Below are positions 24,127 to 32,454 of a stretch of DNA of 32,461 nt, piece by piece. The position numbers and the translations under genes are program-made. The stretch is from an uncultured Pelagibacteraceae bacterium (lineage in GTDB: Bacteria; Pseudomonadota; Alphaproteobacteria; Pelagibacterales; Pelagibacteraceae): the NCBI GenBank assembly GCA_902561465.1, contig CACEPH010000009.1, positions 1 through 32,461 of the forward strand, in the 5' to 3' direction. The notes under the pieces are model-generated. The model searched no databases. It was not told the origin of the DNA and was given only the letters and a program-made list of their open reading frames with translations. How positions within the stretch are numbered: the first letter of the stretch is position 1; each line of letters starts with the position of its first letter.

Positions 24127-25383
24127 TTATCCTATCCAAGTTTTTGTTCCTACACCTTTTTCATCAATTAGGTGTCCGCTGCTAAACCTATTCAACTTAA
24201 ATTTCGAATTTAAATCGTGTGGTTGATCTTGAGCAATTGTGTATGCAAAGGTCCATCCTGATACAGGTGTTGCTTTAAATCCTCCATAACACCAACCGCA
24301 ATTTAAATAAAGACCTTCAATATGAGTTTTATCAATAATTGGTGAGCCATCCATAGACATGTCCATAATTCCTCCCCAAGTTCTTAACATTTTTAGTCTA
24401 CTTAAATTTGGAAACATAGCTACTCCTTCTGACAAAACATGTTGAAGTGTTGGAAGATTTCCTCTTTGAGCATAACTATTATAACCATCTAAATCTCCAC
24501 CCATAACCATTTCACCTTTATCAGATTGACTACAATAAAAATGTCCAGCTCCAAAAGTCACAACATGATCAAGAAATGGTTTTACAGGTTCTGATACACA
24601 AGCTTGCAACACATGTGACTCTATAGGTAATTTCATATTTAATTTTTCTGCGAGCAAAGATGTACTTCCTGCAACACATAATCCAACTTTTTTAGTTTGA
24701 ATATTTCCTCTTGAAGTTTGAACACTTTTTATTTTTCCGTTTTGGACTTCGAAGCCAGTTACTTCACAATGTTGTATTATGTCTACTCCCATTGAATCTG
24801 CTTGTCTTGCATACCCCCAAGCAACAGCATCATGTCTTGCTGTACCACCTCTAGGCTGCATTAAGCCTCCAAAAATTGGAAATCTTGCAGAAGATGAGAA
24901 ATCTGCAAATGGAATCATTTTTTTTAACTCATCTCTTCCTAACATCATTGCATCAATTCCATTTAACCTCATAGAATTTCCTCTACGAGAGTATGTATTT
25001 AATTGAGCATCTGAATGAGCAAGATTAATAATTCCTCTAGGTGAATACATAACATTATAATTTAATTCTTGAGATAAATTTTCCCAAAGTTTCATCCCAT
25101 ATTCATAAAAAAGACCATTTGCATCCCACATATAATTTGATCTTAAAATTGTGGTGTTTCTTCCAACGTTGCCTCCGCCAATCCATCCTTTTTCTAAAAT
25201 TGCCACATTGGTAATTTTGTGCTCTTTTGCCAGATAGTATGCTGTTGCGAGACCATGACCTCCTCCACCCACAATTACAACATCATATTCTTTCTTAGGT
25301 TCAGGATCTTTCCATGCCACTTCCCAATTTTCATGGTTAGTGAAAGCATTTTTTATTAAACTGAATATGGAATACTTTTGCAT
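24127..25383 (-). CDS. soxB: Sarcosine oxidase beta subunit
   Basis: A 418-residue flavoprotein. The FAD motif is YDVVIVGGGGHGLATAYYLA (from residue 33). His184 in PRGGTARHDAVAWG is at the place of the histidine that binds FMN covalently in known tetrameric sarcosine oxidases. NCGWCYGGFKATPVSGW near the C-terminus is also typical. This subunit holds the sarcosine oxidation site and the FMN that reacts with O2. It is the first gene of soxBDAG and is divergent from the formate-THF ligase gene, with 97 bases between the start codons. The bases just before its ATG hold no clear ribosome binding site. Confidence 0.95.
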   Translation of the reverse strand: MQKYSIFSLIKNAFTNHENWEVAWKDPEPKKEYDVVIVGGGGHGLATAYYLAKEHKITNVAILEKGWIGGGNVGRNTTILRSNYMWDANGLFYEYGMKLWENLSQELNYNVMYSPRGIINLAHSDAQLNTYSRRGNSMRLNGIDAMMLGRDELKKMIPFADFSSSARFPIFGGLMQPRGGTARHDAVAWGYARQADSMGVDIIQHCEVTGFEVQNGKIKSVQTSRGNIQTKKVGLCVAGSTSLLAEKLNMKLPIESHVLQACVSEPVKPFLDHVVTFGAGHFYCSQSDKGEMVMGGDLDGYNSYAQRGNLPTLQHVLSEGVAMFPNLSRLKMLRTWGGIMDMSMDGSPIIDKTHIEGLYLNCGWCYGGFKATPVSGWTFAYTIAQDQPHDLNSKFKLNRFSSGHLIDEKGVGTKTWIG

Positions 25384-25480
25384 AGGTTCAAGCTTATATG
25401 ACCAATCAAAATTTTTCTATTTGTAAAAGATCCTTTAAATAATGTATACATAGTGCTCTTTTTTATATATAGGAGTGCCG
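25384..25480. promoter_or_regulatory. Shared divergent promoter region of soxBDAG and fhs
   Basis: Ninety-seven bases separate the ATG of soxB from the chosen ATG of fhs. AGGAG at 25471-25475 is a good ribosome binding site for fhs, 5 bases before ATG 25481. A perfect 10-bp palindrome, ATGTATACAT, lies at 25442-25451 near the middle and could be an operator or part of a -10 region. The common control region fits a regulon in which methyl oxidation and THF recycling are induced together. Confidence 0.45.
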
Positions 25481-27166
25481 ATGAGTGGGGTAAAATCTGA
25501 TATAGAAATCGCAAGAGCAGCCAAAATGATGCCTATTGGCAAAGTTTTAGGAAAAATTAACGTTCCTGATGATCCTGTTTCATTTAGTCCATTGGGTCGA
25601 CACATAGCAAAATTAAATTTTGAGTTTATTGATAAATTAAAAGATAAAAAAAGCAATTTGATTTTGGTCACAGCAATAACTCCTACTCCTGCTGGAGAGG
25701 GAAAAACAACAACTTCTGTTGGTTTAAACGATGGTTTAAATAAAATTGGAAAGAAATCAATAGTGTGTTTAAGAGAACCAAGTCTAGGTCCATCTTTTGG
25801 AATGAAAGGTGGTGCAGCTGGCGGAGGTTATGCTCAAGTAGTTCCTATGGAACAAATCAATTTACACTTTACTGGTGACTTTCACGCAATAACTTCAGCT
25901 CATAATTTGCTATCAGCATTAATTGATAACCATATCTATTGGGGAAATAAGTTAAATATAGATCCTGAAAATATTGTATGGAAACGTGTCGTAGACTTAA
26001 ATGATAGAGCTCTAAGATCAATTAAAATTAATCTTGGTAAATTAAAAAATAATATACCTAGAGATGATGGTTTTGATATTACCGTTGCATCAGAGGTAAT
26101 GGCCATTTTTTGTTTGTCAAACAATCTCGAAGATTTAGAAAATAAAATAGGCAATATTACAATTGCTTATACAAAAGATAAAAAACCAATTTATGCAAAA
26201 GATTTAAAAGCACAAGGCCCTATGACAGTATTATTGAAAGAAGCAATCAGACCTAATGTAACTCAAACTTTGGAGAATAATGCCGCAATAATTCATGGTG
26301 GTCCATTTGCTAATATTGCTCATGGTTGCAATTCAATAATAGCAACTAAAACAGCATTAAAATTATCTGAATATGTCGTTACTGAAGCTGGTTTTGGAGC
26401 GGACCTTGGAGCAGAAAAATTTTTAGATATAAAATGTAGAAAAGCAGGAATTCAACCTAATTGTGTTGTGATAGTAGCGACTATAAGAGCTTTAAAAATG
26501 CATGGTGGTGTTGAAAAAGAAGATCTAAAAAAAGAAAACTTAGATGCGCTTAAAAAAGGCCTTCCAAACTTAGAAAAGCATATTAACAATGTAAAAAAAT
26601 TTGGTTTAGAACTAGTTGTAGCAATTAATCATTTTATTACAGACACTGACAAAGAAGTTAAGCTAGTCCAAGAATATTGCGCGAAACTTGGAGCAAAAGT
26701 AAGTCTCTGCACCCACTGGTCAAATGGAGGCAAAGGAACTGAAGATTTAGCAAAAAATGTTGTTGAAGCATGTAAAAAAAATAATAAAGAAAATTTTAAA
26801 TATTTATATAAAGATGAAACCCCAATTTTAAAAAAAGTAGAAACTATCGCAAAAGAAATTTATGGGGCCAGTGGAATTGAGTGCGATGATAAAGTTAAAG
26901 AACAAATAAATATAATCGAAAAATCTGGATTTGGTAAATTTCCAGTTTGTATAGCAAAAACACAATATAGCTTTTCAACCGATCCAAAACTAAAAGGAGC
27001 TCCATCAGGTCATGTCTTGCCTATAAGAGAAATCAGATTATCAAGTGGAGCTGGATTTGTTGTCGTAATTTGCGGATCGATCATGACTATGCCTGGACTT
27101 CCAAGAGTTCCTGCTGCGGATTCTATTAAATTAAATAAAAAAGGCGATATAGAAGGTTTGTTTTAA
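25481..27166 (+). CDS. fhs: Formate-tetrahydrofolate ligase
   Basis: A 561-residue 10-formyl-THF synthetase, full length. The ATP-binding loop is [16 protein letters not shown], followed by [20 protein letters not shown] and [20 protein letters not shown], all signature segments, and [10 protein letters not shown] near the C-terminus. It joins formate and THF using ATP; in a methyl-oxidising cell it can run in reverse to make ATP and formate from formyl-THF. The ATG at 25481 is chosen over an in-frame GTG at 25475 because AGGAG (25471-25475) is then 5 bases upstream; the GTG would overlap it. It is divergent from soxBDAG. Its TAA shares TTAA with the stop of the convergent amidotransferase gene. 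Confidence 0.97.
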   Translation: MSGVKSDIEIARAAKMMPIGKVLGKINVPDDPVSFSPLGRHIAKLNFEFIDKLKDKKSNLILVTAITPTPAGEGKTTTSVGLNDGLNKIGKKSIVCLREPSLGPSFGMKGGAAGGGYAQVVPMEQINLHFTGDFHAITSAHNLLSALIDNHIYWGNKLNIDPENIVWKRVVDLNDRALRSIKINLGKLKNNIPRDDGFDITVASEVMAIFCLSNNLEDLENKIGNITIAYTKDKKPIYAKDLKAQGPMTVLLKEAIRPNVTQTLENNAAIIHGGPFANIAHGCNSIIATKTALKLSEYVVTEAGFGADLGAEKFLDIKCRKAGIQPNCVVIVATIRALKMHGGVEKEDLKKENLDALKKGLPNLEKHINNVKKFGLELVVAINHFITDTDKEVKLVQEYCAKLGAKVSLCTHWSNGGKGTEDLAKNVVEACKKNNKENFKYLYKDETPILKKVETIAKEIYGASGIECDDKVKEQINIIEKSGFGKFPVCIAKTQYSFSTDPKLKGAPSGHVLPIREIRLSSGAGFVVVICGSIMTMPGLPRVPAADSIKLNKKGDIEGLF

Positions 27167-27954
27167 TTTTTTAGATAGTTAAGCCAGTTTTTTAATTCAA
27201 CCGTTCTCACATTATCACTTAAATCTAATTTAGCTTTTTCTATGGAGTTAACATGCTGATTAATTTCATCTTGGTTTTTAAAAATATTTTTTTCTAACAT
27301 GCCTTTTGATCTGTGTTTGATTAATTTAATCATGTAATCATAAGGTATTTCGGGATGGTATTGAATTCCCCATATTTCAGATTTTCCTACGTAAAAATGG
27401 AGTGCTTGAAATTTATTTATTTTATCACTCGCTAATAAAATTGAATTTTTTGGTGGTATTTCTACTTCATCATAATTAAAAGCGGGTGTAGTAAACTTTT
27501 TAGGTTTATTTGCGTATATTTTATGTTTTTTTCCTGCCTCTGTTAATTCTATGTCGTGCGCAATACCAATATGTGGACCGTTGGGTGATACTCTACATTT
27601 GCCACCGGCTGCCATAACAGTTACTTGTAAACCCCAACAAGCTCCAAATATTTTTTTTTCATGTTTGAAACATGTTTGAGCAAATTCTATATGTTTTTTT
27701 ACTTCTTTGATATCATCGTTCAAACGTAAAGTGCTTCCGGTTAAAACTACACCATCATATTTTTTTAAAGAAGAAATAATTTTTGAAATAGAATTGTCGT
27801 ATATTGGCTCAACAATATCTATTTCAGTATTTGGTTCTATTTTTTGAAGGTGCTTTTTAAAGTTTTGTGACTGAGGTACACAACCAGCATTACCAAAGTT
27901 TACATTTTCTTCTTTTGTGTTGCCTTCAACAATTAATAGTTTTAATTTATTCAT
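27163..27954 (-). CDS. Class I glutamine amidotransferase-like protein (GATase1)
   Basis: A 263-residue protein of the GATase1 fold with a full catalytic triad: Cys106 in [16 protein letters not shown], His200 and Glu202 in [23 protein letters not shown] gives the oxyanion-strand region. No synthetase domain is fused, so it is a free amidotransferase or a gamma-glutamyl hydrolase. The start codon touches that of the next gene head to head (CATATG), so its promoter and any ribosome binding site must lie inside the neighbour's coding sequence. The setting between folate, methylamine and alcohol dehydrogenase genes hints at a gamma-glutamyl-amine or amide substrate, which is inference only. Confidence 0.88.
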   Translation of the reverse strand: MNKLKLLIVEGNTKEENVNFGNAGCVPQSQNFKKHLQKIEPNTEIDIVEPIYDNSISKIISSLKKYDGVVLTGSTLRLNDDIKEVKKHIEFAQTCFKHEKKIFGACWGLQVTVMAAGGKCRVSPNGPHIGIAHDIELTEAGKKHKIYANKPKKFTTPAFNYDEVEIPPKNSILLASDKINKFQALHFYVGKSEIWGIQYHPEIPYDYMIKLIKHRSKGMLEKNIFKNQDEINQHVNSIEKAKLDLSDNVRTVELKNWLNYLKN

Positions 27955-28653
27955 ATGAAATTTTTGGTTTTACAACATATTAATATTGAACATCCGGGTA
28001 TTTTCCTTAAATTTATGAAGGAAGACAATATTAAAATAGACACGGTAGAGTTAGATGAAAATGAGAAAATACCAAATCTAGACCTATATGATGCAATGAT
28101 TGTTATGGGAGGCCCAATGGATACCTGGCAAGAAGAAACTTATCCTTGGTTAAAACCTGAAAAAGAGGCAATTCATAAATTTGTTTGTGTAAATAAAAAA
28201 CCTTATTTAGGTTTATGTCTAGGAGCTCAACTTCTTAGCGAAGCTGTAGGAGGCAAGGTCCGAAAAATGAAAACACCAGAAATTGGTGTTCTAAAAGTTT
28301 CTGTAACAGATGACAAATCTATATTTAAAGGTCTAAATAAAGATTTAAAAGTTTTACAATGGCATTCTTACGAAGCCCACGATTTACCAGACAATGCAAA
28401 TTTATTAGCAAGTTCTCCTGAATGCAAAGTTCAAGCTTTTTCTTTTGATAAGGCTTTCGGATTACAGTTTCATGTTGAACAAACTAATAAAACTGTTCCC
28501 GAATGGGCATGTGTACCAGAATATAAGTCAGCCTTAGAAAAAACTTTAGGAGAAAATGCTCTTGAAAAATTTAAAAGAGATGTTGAGCAAAATTTGAATT
28601 TATTTAACGATAGCGCTAAAATAATCTACAAAAATTTTAAAAAAATAATTTAA
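27955..28653 (+). CDS. Class I glutamine amidotransferase-like protein (GATase1, GMP synthase-like)
   Basis: A 232-residue GATase1 protein with catalytic Cys88 (LGLCLGAQLLSEAVGG), His173 and Glu175 (LQFHVEQ). MIVMGGPMDTWQEETYPWL and VLQWHSYEAHDLP are typical of the 'GMP synthase-like' stand-alone amidotransferases. The N-terminus MKFLVLQHINIEHPGIF is exactly where such proteins begin, which supports the ATG at 27955 although no ribosome binding site precedes it. It is related to but clearly different from the divergent neighbour at 27163-27954. Likely a hydrolase of gamma-glutamyl compounds or an ammonia-releasing subunit; the partner is unknown. Confidence 0.88.
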   Translation: MKFLVLQHINIEHPGIFLKFMKEDNIKIDTVELDENEKIPNLDLYDAMIVMGGPMDTWQEETYPWLKPEKEAIHKFVCVNKKPYLGLCLGAQLLSEAVGGKVRKMKTPEIGVLKVSVTDDKSIFKGLNKDLKVLQWHSYEAHDLPDNANLLASSPECKVQAFSFDKAFGLQFHVEQTNKTVPEWACVPEYKSALEKTLGENALEKFKRDVEQNLNLFNDSAKIIYKNFKKII

Positions 28654-29849
28654 AATAATTTTCCTTGAACACTGTGCTCATACATCGAGACCATATCATC
28701 TAAAACGAGCTTTTTTGGATTGCCCGGTGTGCACGGATCATCTAAAGCCATGGGAGACATTTTTTCAATATCGTGATCATTTATTTTTGCAGATTCTGAA
28801 ATTGTATGTGGAATTTTAATTTGTTCTTTTAATTCCACAACCCAATCAACGAATGAATTAAATGACGCTTTTTTTAAGTCTAGATATTCACTAAGTTTTG
28901 CTATTTTATTTTCTATAGTTGTTCTATTAAAAGTAAGAACGTACGGCATAAAAATTCCATTGGAAAGGCCGTGATGAACATTAAATAGAGAGTTAACTGG
29001 ATGACTTAATGAATGAATAGCTCCTAAACCTTTTTGAAAAGCTGTAGCACCCATGCTTGATGACGTTATCATGTGCCCTCTTGCTTCTAGATTTTCTCCT
29101 TCGTTAACTGCGATCGTTAACCATTTTTTAATTAATGACATTCCTTCTAAAGCTATGCCATCTGCCATTGGATGATAACCAGGTGCACAATACGCTTCTA
29201 GGTTATGAGCAAACGCATCCATTCCGGTTGCTGCAGTTAAAAATGCAGGCATACCCACCGTAAGTTTAGGATCAAGAATGGTTAATGTTGGTAACATTCT
29301 CGGATGAAAAACAATTTTTTTAACTTTTGTTTCATCATTAATTATTGCTGCTGCCCTTGATGTTTCTGAACCAGTTCCAGCTGTAGTAGGAATCGCTATA
29401 AAAGGTTTTAAATTGTCAGGATTGCTAATTTTATTTTTTGCCATAGATTCAGAAAAATTGTTTTCATTCCAAAAAGATCCTCCATCTGTGAAATCCCAAA
29501 GTGGTTTATTAAGCGCAGCCTGTAATACGATTGATTTACCAACATCTAAACTACTACCTCCTCCAAAAGCAATAACCCCGTCATGATTACCATTTTTAAA
29601 TACTTCGACTCCCTTTTTTACTTGGCTTCCTAATGGATTGCCTTTCAAGTCTGAAAAAATAGTTGTACGTAATTTAGCTCTTTTATTTATTTCAAGAGTA
29701 TCTTCCACCATTTTTGCTTTTGCTAGATCTTTATCTGTAACAAATAAAGGGTTTTTTATACCCAATACTTTACAGGCTTTTGGTAAATCTTTAATTCTTC
29801 CATTACCAAACCAAACTGTATTGGGGTAACCCCAATTAAAATTGGACAT
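28650..29849 (-). CDS. Iron-containing (type III) alcohol dehydrogenase
   Basis: A 399-residue enzyme of the iron-dependent alcohol dehydrogenase family. The NAD(P)-binding loop is FGGGSSLDVGK (about residues 95-105), followed by IPTTAGTGSETS. Metal ligands are Asp211 and His215 (TGMDAFAHNLEAY), His279 (GAIHSLSHP) and His293 (VHHGLSNG), with the family spacing. Substrates in this family include ethanol, 1,2-propanediol, 3-hydroxypropionate-type acids, and methanol or formaldehyde. It is divergent from tmm (78 bases between) and convergent with an amidotransferase gene, sharing TTAA. A role with formaldehyde or an alcohol released in methylamine breakdown, or with hydroxypropionate from DMSP, is plausible but not shown. 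Confidence 0.93.
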   Translation of the reverse strand: MSNFNWGYPNTVWFGNGRIKDLPKACKVLGIKNPLFVTDKDLAKAKMVEDTLEINKRAKLRTTIFSDLKGNPLGSQVKKGVEVFKNGNHDGVIAFGGGSSLDVGKSIVLQAALNKPLWDFTDGGSFWNENNFSESMAKNKISNPDNLKPFIAIPTTAGTGSETSRAAAIINDETKVKKIVFHPRMLPTLTILDPKLTVGMPAFLTAATGMDAFAHNLEAYCAPGYHPMADGIALEGMSLIKKWLTIAVNEGENLEARGHMITSSSMGATAFQKGLGAIHSLSHPVNSLFNVHHGLSNGIFMPYVLTFNRTTIENKIAKLSEYLDLKKASFNSFVDWVVELKEQIKIPHTISESAKINDHDIEKMSPMALDDPCTPGNPKKLVLDDMVSMYEHSVQGKLF

Positions 29850-29927
29850 TATAAAATACTACTTCAATTTTTTCTATTTTGTTAGTAAAATAAATTTACA
29901 AATTTATTTATAGGTGGAGAAAATTTA
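29850..29927. promoter_or_regulatory. Divergent promoter region of the alcohol dehydrogenase and tmm genes
   Basis: This AT-rich stretch of 78 bases must hold promoters for both directions. AGGTGGAG at 29912-29919 is a strong ribosome binding site, 8 bases before the tmm ATG, suggesting high translation. On the other strand no clear Shine-Dalgarno site precedes the alcohol dehydrogenase ATG. I could not assign promoter boxes. Confidence 0.5.
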
Positions 29928-31268
29928 ATGACAAAAGTAGCAATTATTGGAACGGGTCCTTGTGGTCTTTCGATGTTAAGATCTTTTGAGCAAGCTGAAA
30001 AAAAAGGAGAAAAAATACCTCAAATAGTTTGTTTTGAAAAACAAGAAGATTGGGGAGGATTATGGAACTACAATTGGAGAACTGGATCTGATCAATATGG
30101 AGACCCTGTTCCTAACAGCATGTATAGATATCTTTGGTCAAATGGTCCCAAAGAATGTTTAGAATTTGCTGATTATTCTTTTGATGAGCATTTCGGACAT
30201 CCAATTCCATCATTTCCACCGAGAGAAGTTTTATATGATTATATAATCGGTAGAGTAAAAAAAGGAAATCTCAAAAAAAAAGTAAGATTTAACACAACTG
30301 TTATGACTGTAACTCATAATGGAAAAAATTTTGAAGTAACTTCACATGATAAAAAAAATGATAAATTTTCAAAAGATATATTTGATTATTTAGTTGTATC
30401 TACAGGACATTTCTCTGTTCCATTTATCCCAGAATATCCGGGAATGAAATCTTTTCCAGGAAGAATATTGCATTCACATGATTTTAGAGACGCAGAAGAA
30501 TTCAGAGGTAAAAATGTTATTGTTTTAGGAAGTAGTTATTCAGCTGAAGACGTTGCTCTTCAATGTCATAAATATGGAGCAAAAAGTGTGACTATAGGTT
30601 ATAGAAATAACCCAATGGGTTTTAAATGGCCGAATGGAGTAAAAGAAGTCCATTATTTAGACAGACTAGAAGGAAATAAAGCAATCTTTAAAGATGGTCA
30701 CAAACAAGAAGCTGATGCAATAATTTTATGTTCAGGTTATCTTCATCATTTCCCTTTTTTAACTGAAGACCTTAAACTAAAAACTAGAAACAGATTATAT
30801 CCACCAAAATTATATAAAGGTGTAGTTTGGGAAAATAATCATAAATTGTTGTACTTAGGTATGCAGGATCAATTTCATACCTTTAACATGTTTGATTGCC
30901 AAGCTTGGTATGCAAGAGATGTGATAATGGGTAAAATTAAAATTCCAAGTAATTCAGAAATAGAAAAAGATATAAATAAATGGGTTGCTATGGAAGAAAA
31001 ATTAGAAAATCCAGATCAAATGATAGACTTTCAAACTGAATATACTAAAGAACTTCATGAATTGTCTGATTATCCAAAAATTGATTTTGAATTAATTAGA
31101 AAACATTTTAAAGAATGGGAACATCATAAAGTAGAAGATATTATGACTTATAGGAACAAATCTTTTTCATCACCAGTGACTGGATCTGTTGCACCAATTC
31201 ATCATACGCCATGGGCCTCTGCAATGGATGATTCTTCAAAAGCTTTTTTAAATCAATCAAAAAAATAA
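29928..31268 (+). CDS. tmm: Trimethylamine monooxygenase (bacterial FMO)
   Basis: A 446-residue flavin-containing monooxygenase. The FAD motif is IGTGPCGLS (Gly8, Gly10, Gly13), the FMO identifying motif is FPGRILHSHDF (residues 176-186), and the NADPH motif is GSSYSAED (from 201). MYRYLWSNGPKECLEFADYS and GMQDQFHTFNMFDCQAWYAR are very close to the trimethylamine monooxygenases of methylotrophs and marine bacteria as I remember them, including the Asn of SNG near the active site. It oxidises trimethylamine to its N-oxide with NADPH and O2; family members also turn dimethyl sulfide into DMSO. It is convergent with a 52-residue membrane protein and a betaine/TMAO-type permease. The TMAO demethylase gene tdm is not in the window. 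Confidence 0.94.
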   Translation: MTKVAIIGTGPCGLSMLRSFEQAEKKGEKIPQIVCFEKQEDWGGLWNYNWRTGSDQYGDPVPNSMYRYLWSNGPKECLEFADYSFDEHFGHPIPSFPPREVLYDYIIGRVKKGNLKKKVRFNTTVMTVTHNGKNFEVTSHDKKNDKFSKDIFDYLVVSTGHFSVPFIPEYPGMKSFPGRILHSHDFRDAEEFRGKNVIVLGSSYSAEDVALQCHKYGAKSVTIGYRNNPMGFKWPNGVKEVHYLDRLEGNKAIFKDGHKQEADAIILCSGYLHHFPFLTEDLKLKTRNRLYPPKLYKGVVWENNHKLLYLGMQDQFHTFNMFDCQAWYARDVIMGKIKIPSNSEIEKDINKWVAMEEKLENPDQMIDFQTEYTKELHELSDYPKIDFELIRKHFKEWEHHKVEDIMTYRNKSFSSPVTGSVAPIHHTPWASAMDDSSKAFLNQSKK

Positions 31269-31411
31269 GGTATCAAAAAAACTACACAGCCGGCAAAAAA
31301 GAAAAGGCTTCCAAACATAGCCCAAAAATTTCCAAGACTAGACATAATAAAACCAATTGCAGAGATCAAAAATAAAACCCATCCGGCAATATTTATAATT
31401 TTAGTATTCAT
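31253..31411 (-). CDS. Small membrane protein, 52 residues, two transmembrane segments
   Basis: A short ORF starts with ATG at 31409-31411 and ends with TGA at 31253-31255, overlapping the 3' end of tmm by 16 bases on the opposite strand. The product begins MNTKIINIAGWVLFLIS and has two hydrophobic helices (about residues 6-24 and 30-49) joined by a short SSLGNFW turn, with both ends polar. Short two-helix proteins of this kind are frequent in SAR11-like genomes, sometimes with doubtful cytochrome-oxidase-related names; I assign no function. It lies 20 bases downstream of the ProW-type permease on the same strand and is probably co-transcribed. The clean helix-turn-helix hydropathy in the only sizeable gap of this region argues that it is a true gene. 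Confidence 0.6.
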   Translation of the reverse strand: MNTKIINIAGWVLFLISAIGFIMSSLGNFWAMFGSLFFFAGCVVFLIPYFFD

Positions 31412-31431
31412 TTACCAATCAATTTGTAATT

Positions 31432-32454
31432 TTAAGCTAAACCAAGATGTTTTTTTCTTTTATCTACCCAAGTTCTAATTAAATTATCAAATATCAGAGC
31501 TATGAAAGCGACACAAATACCAAGTATCAATCCTTTGCCCCCACCCGCTTTATCAGATAAAGCTTTTAGAATATATTGTCCTAAATCTTCTGTTCCAATA
31601 AACGCCCCAATTATTACCATAAACAAAGCAAATACTATTGTTTGATTTACGCCAAGCATCATGTGTGGAAACGCTATTGGAAATTCTATATTTATTAATC
31701 TTTGTAATTTCGTTACACCGGACATTGAAGCTGCGTCATGCAACGCAGGTGGAACGCTTCTTAATCCCTCAATGGTGTATCTTGTTGCAGGTATAGTTGC
31801 GTAAACAATTACCGCAATTAATACTGATGTATCAGTGATTCCAAAAAGCATCATTACTGGAATTAAATATACGAATGAAGGAAATGTTTGGAAAATATCA
31901 CAAACTGCTAACATAAATTTTGTGGTATATTTATTTTGTTGACATAAAGTTCCAACAGTTAATCCAATTGTGCAAGATGCAATAACCCCAAAAGTTGCCA
32001 TGTATGTTGTGACTAAAGCTCTATCCCACCATGGACTTAGCGCTATAAATAATACTAATCCAGCTGTTACCAAAGCTGAACGAATTCCACCAATTATATA
32101 GCCGGCTCCAACAACTAATACTACAGTAGCAACTGCTGGCATTCTTAGATACAAAGCTCTCATTGGTTGAAGAACCTCTGTTATTAACCAAGTATTAAAT
32201 ATTTTTAAAGTTTGAAAGAATGTATCCCAAATCCAATCAACACCTTTATTCCAGAAATCTGCAAATGATATTCCTTTATTATGTGGAATCTCAGAAAAGT
32301 AATTAAAACTATCTTTAAACAAAAAAGATCCAGCGTAGGCAAATATCACTCCAATCAATACTGCTCCAGCAAAAAATAATGTATTTTTATAACGCTGAAA
32401 AAACGTCAGGTTGCCAAAATAATCTTCTTGTTTGTTTGCCCAAGCCAAAGACAT
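31432..32454 (-). CDS. ABC transporter permease, betaine/TMAO (ProW/OpuAB) type
   Basis: A 340-residue integral membrane permease. A first hydrophobic helix at about residues 26-46 is followed by a soluble segment to about 85, then six to seven helices. FQTFPSFVYLIPVMMLFGI and the EAA-like loop DAASMSGVTKLQRLINIEFPIAFP are closely parallel to the permease at 13994-14878, showing they are paralogues with different N-terminal ends. The ATG at 32452-32454 is only 7 bases from the window edge, so upstream partners, probably ATPase or binding-protein genes, lie outside. Convergence with tmm fits uptake of a methylated amine or TMAO. Whether the two permeases form a heterodimer or belong to separate transporters cannot be told here. 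Confidence 0.9.
   Translation of the reverse strand: MSLAWANKQEDYFGNLTFFQRYKNTLFFAGAVLIGVIFAYAGSFLFKDSFNYFSEIPHNKGISFADFWNKGVDWIWDTFFQTLKIFNTWLITEVLQPMRALYLRMPAVATVVLVVGAGYIIGGIRSALVTAGLVLFIALSPWWDRALVTTYMATFGVIASCTIGLTVGTLCQQNKYTTKFMLAVCDIFQTFPSFVYLIPVMMLFGITDTSVLIAVIVYATIPATRYTIEGLRSVPPALHDAASMSGVTKLQRLINIEFPIAFPHMMLGVNQTIVFALFMVIIGAFIGTEDLGQYILKALSDKAGGGKGLILGICVAFIALIFDNLIRTWVDKRKKHLGLA

Noticed and set aside
25475-25480. GTG at 25475 as the start of formate-THF ligase
   Set aside because: It would overlap the AGGAG ribosome binding site; the ATG six bases later has ideal spacing.
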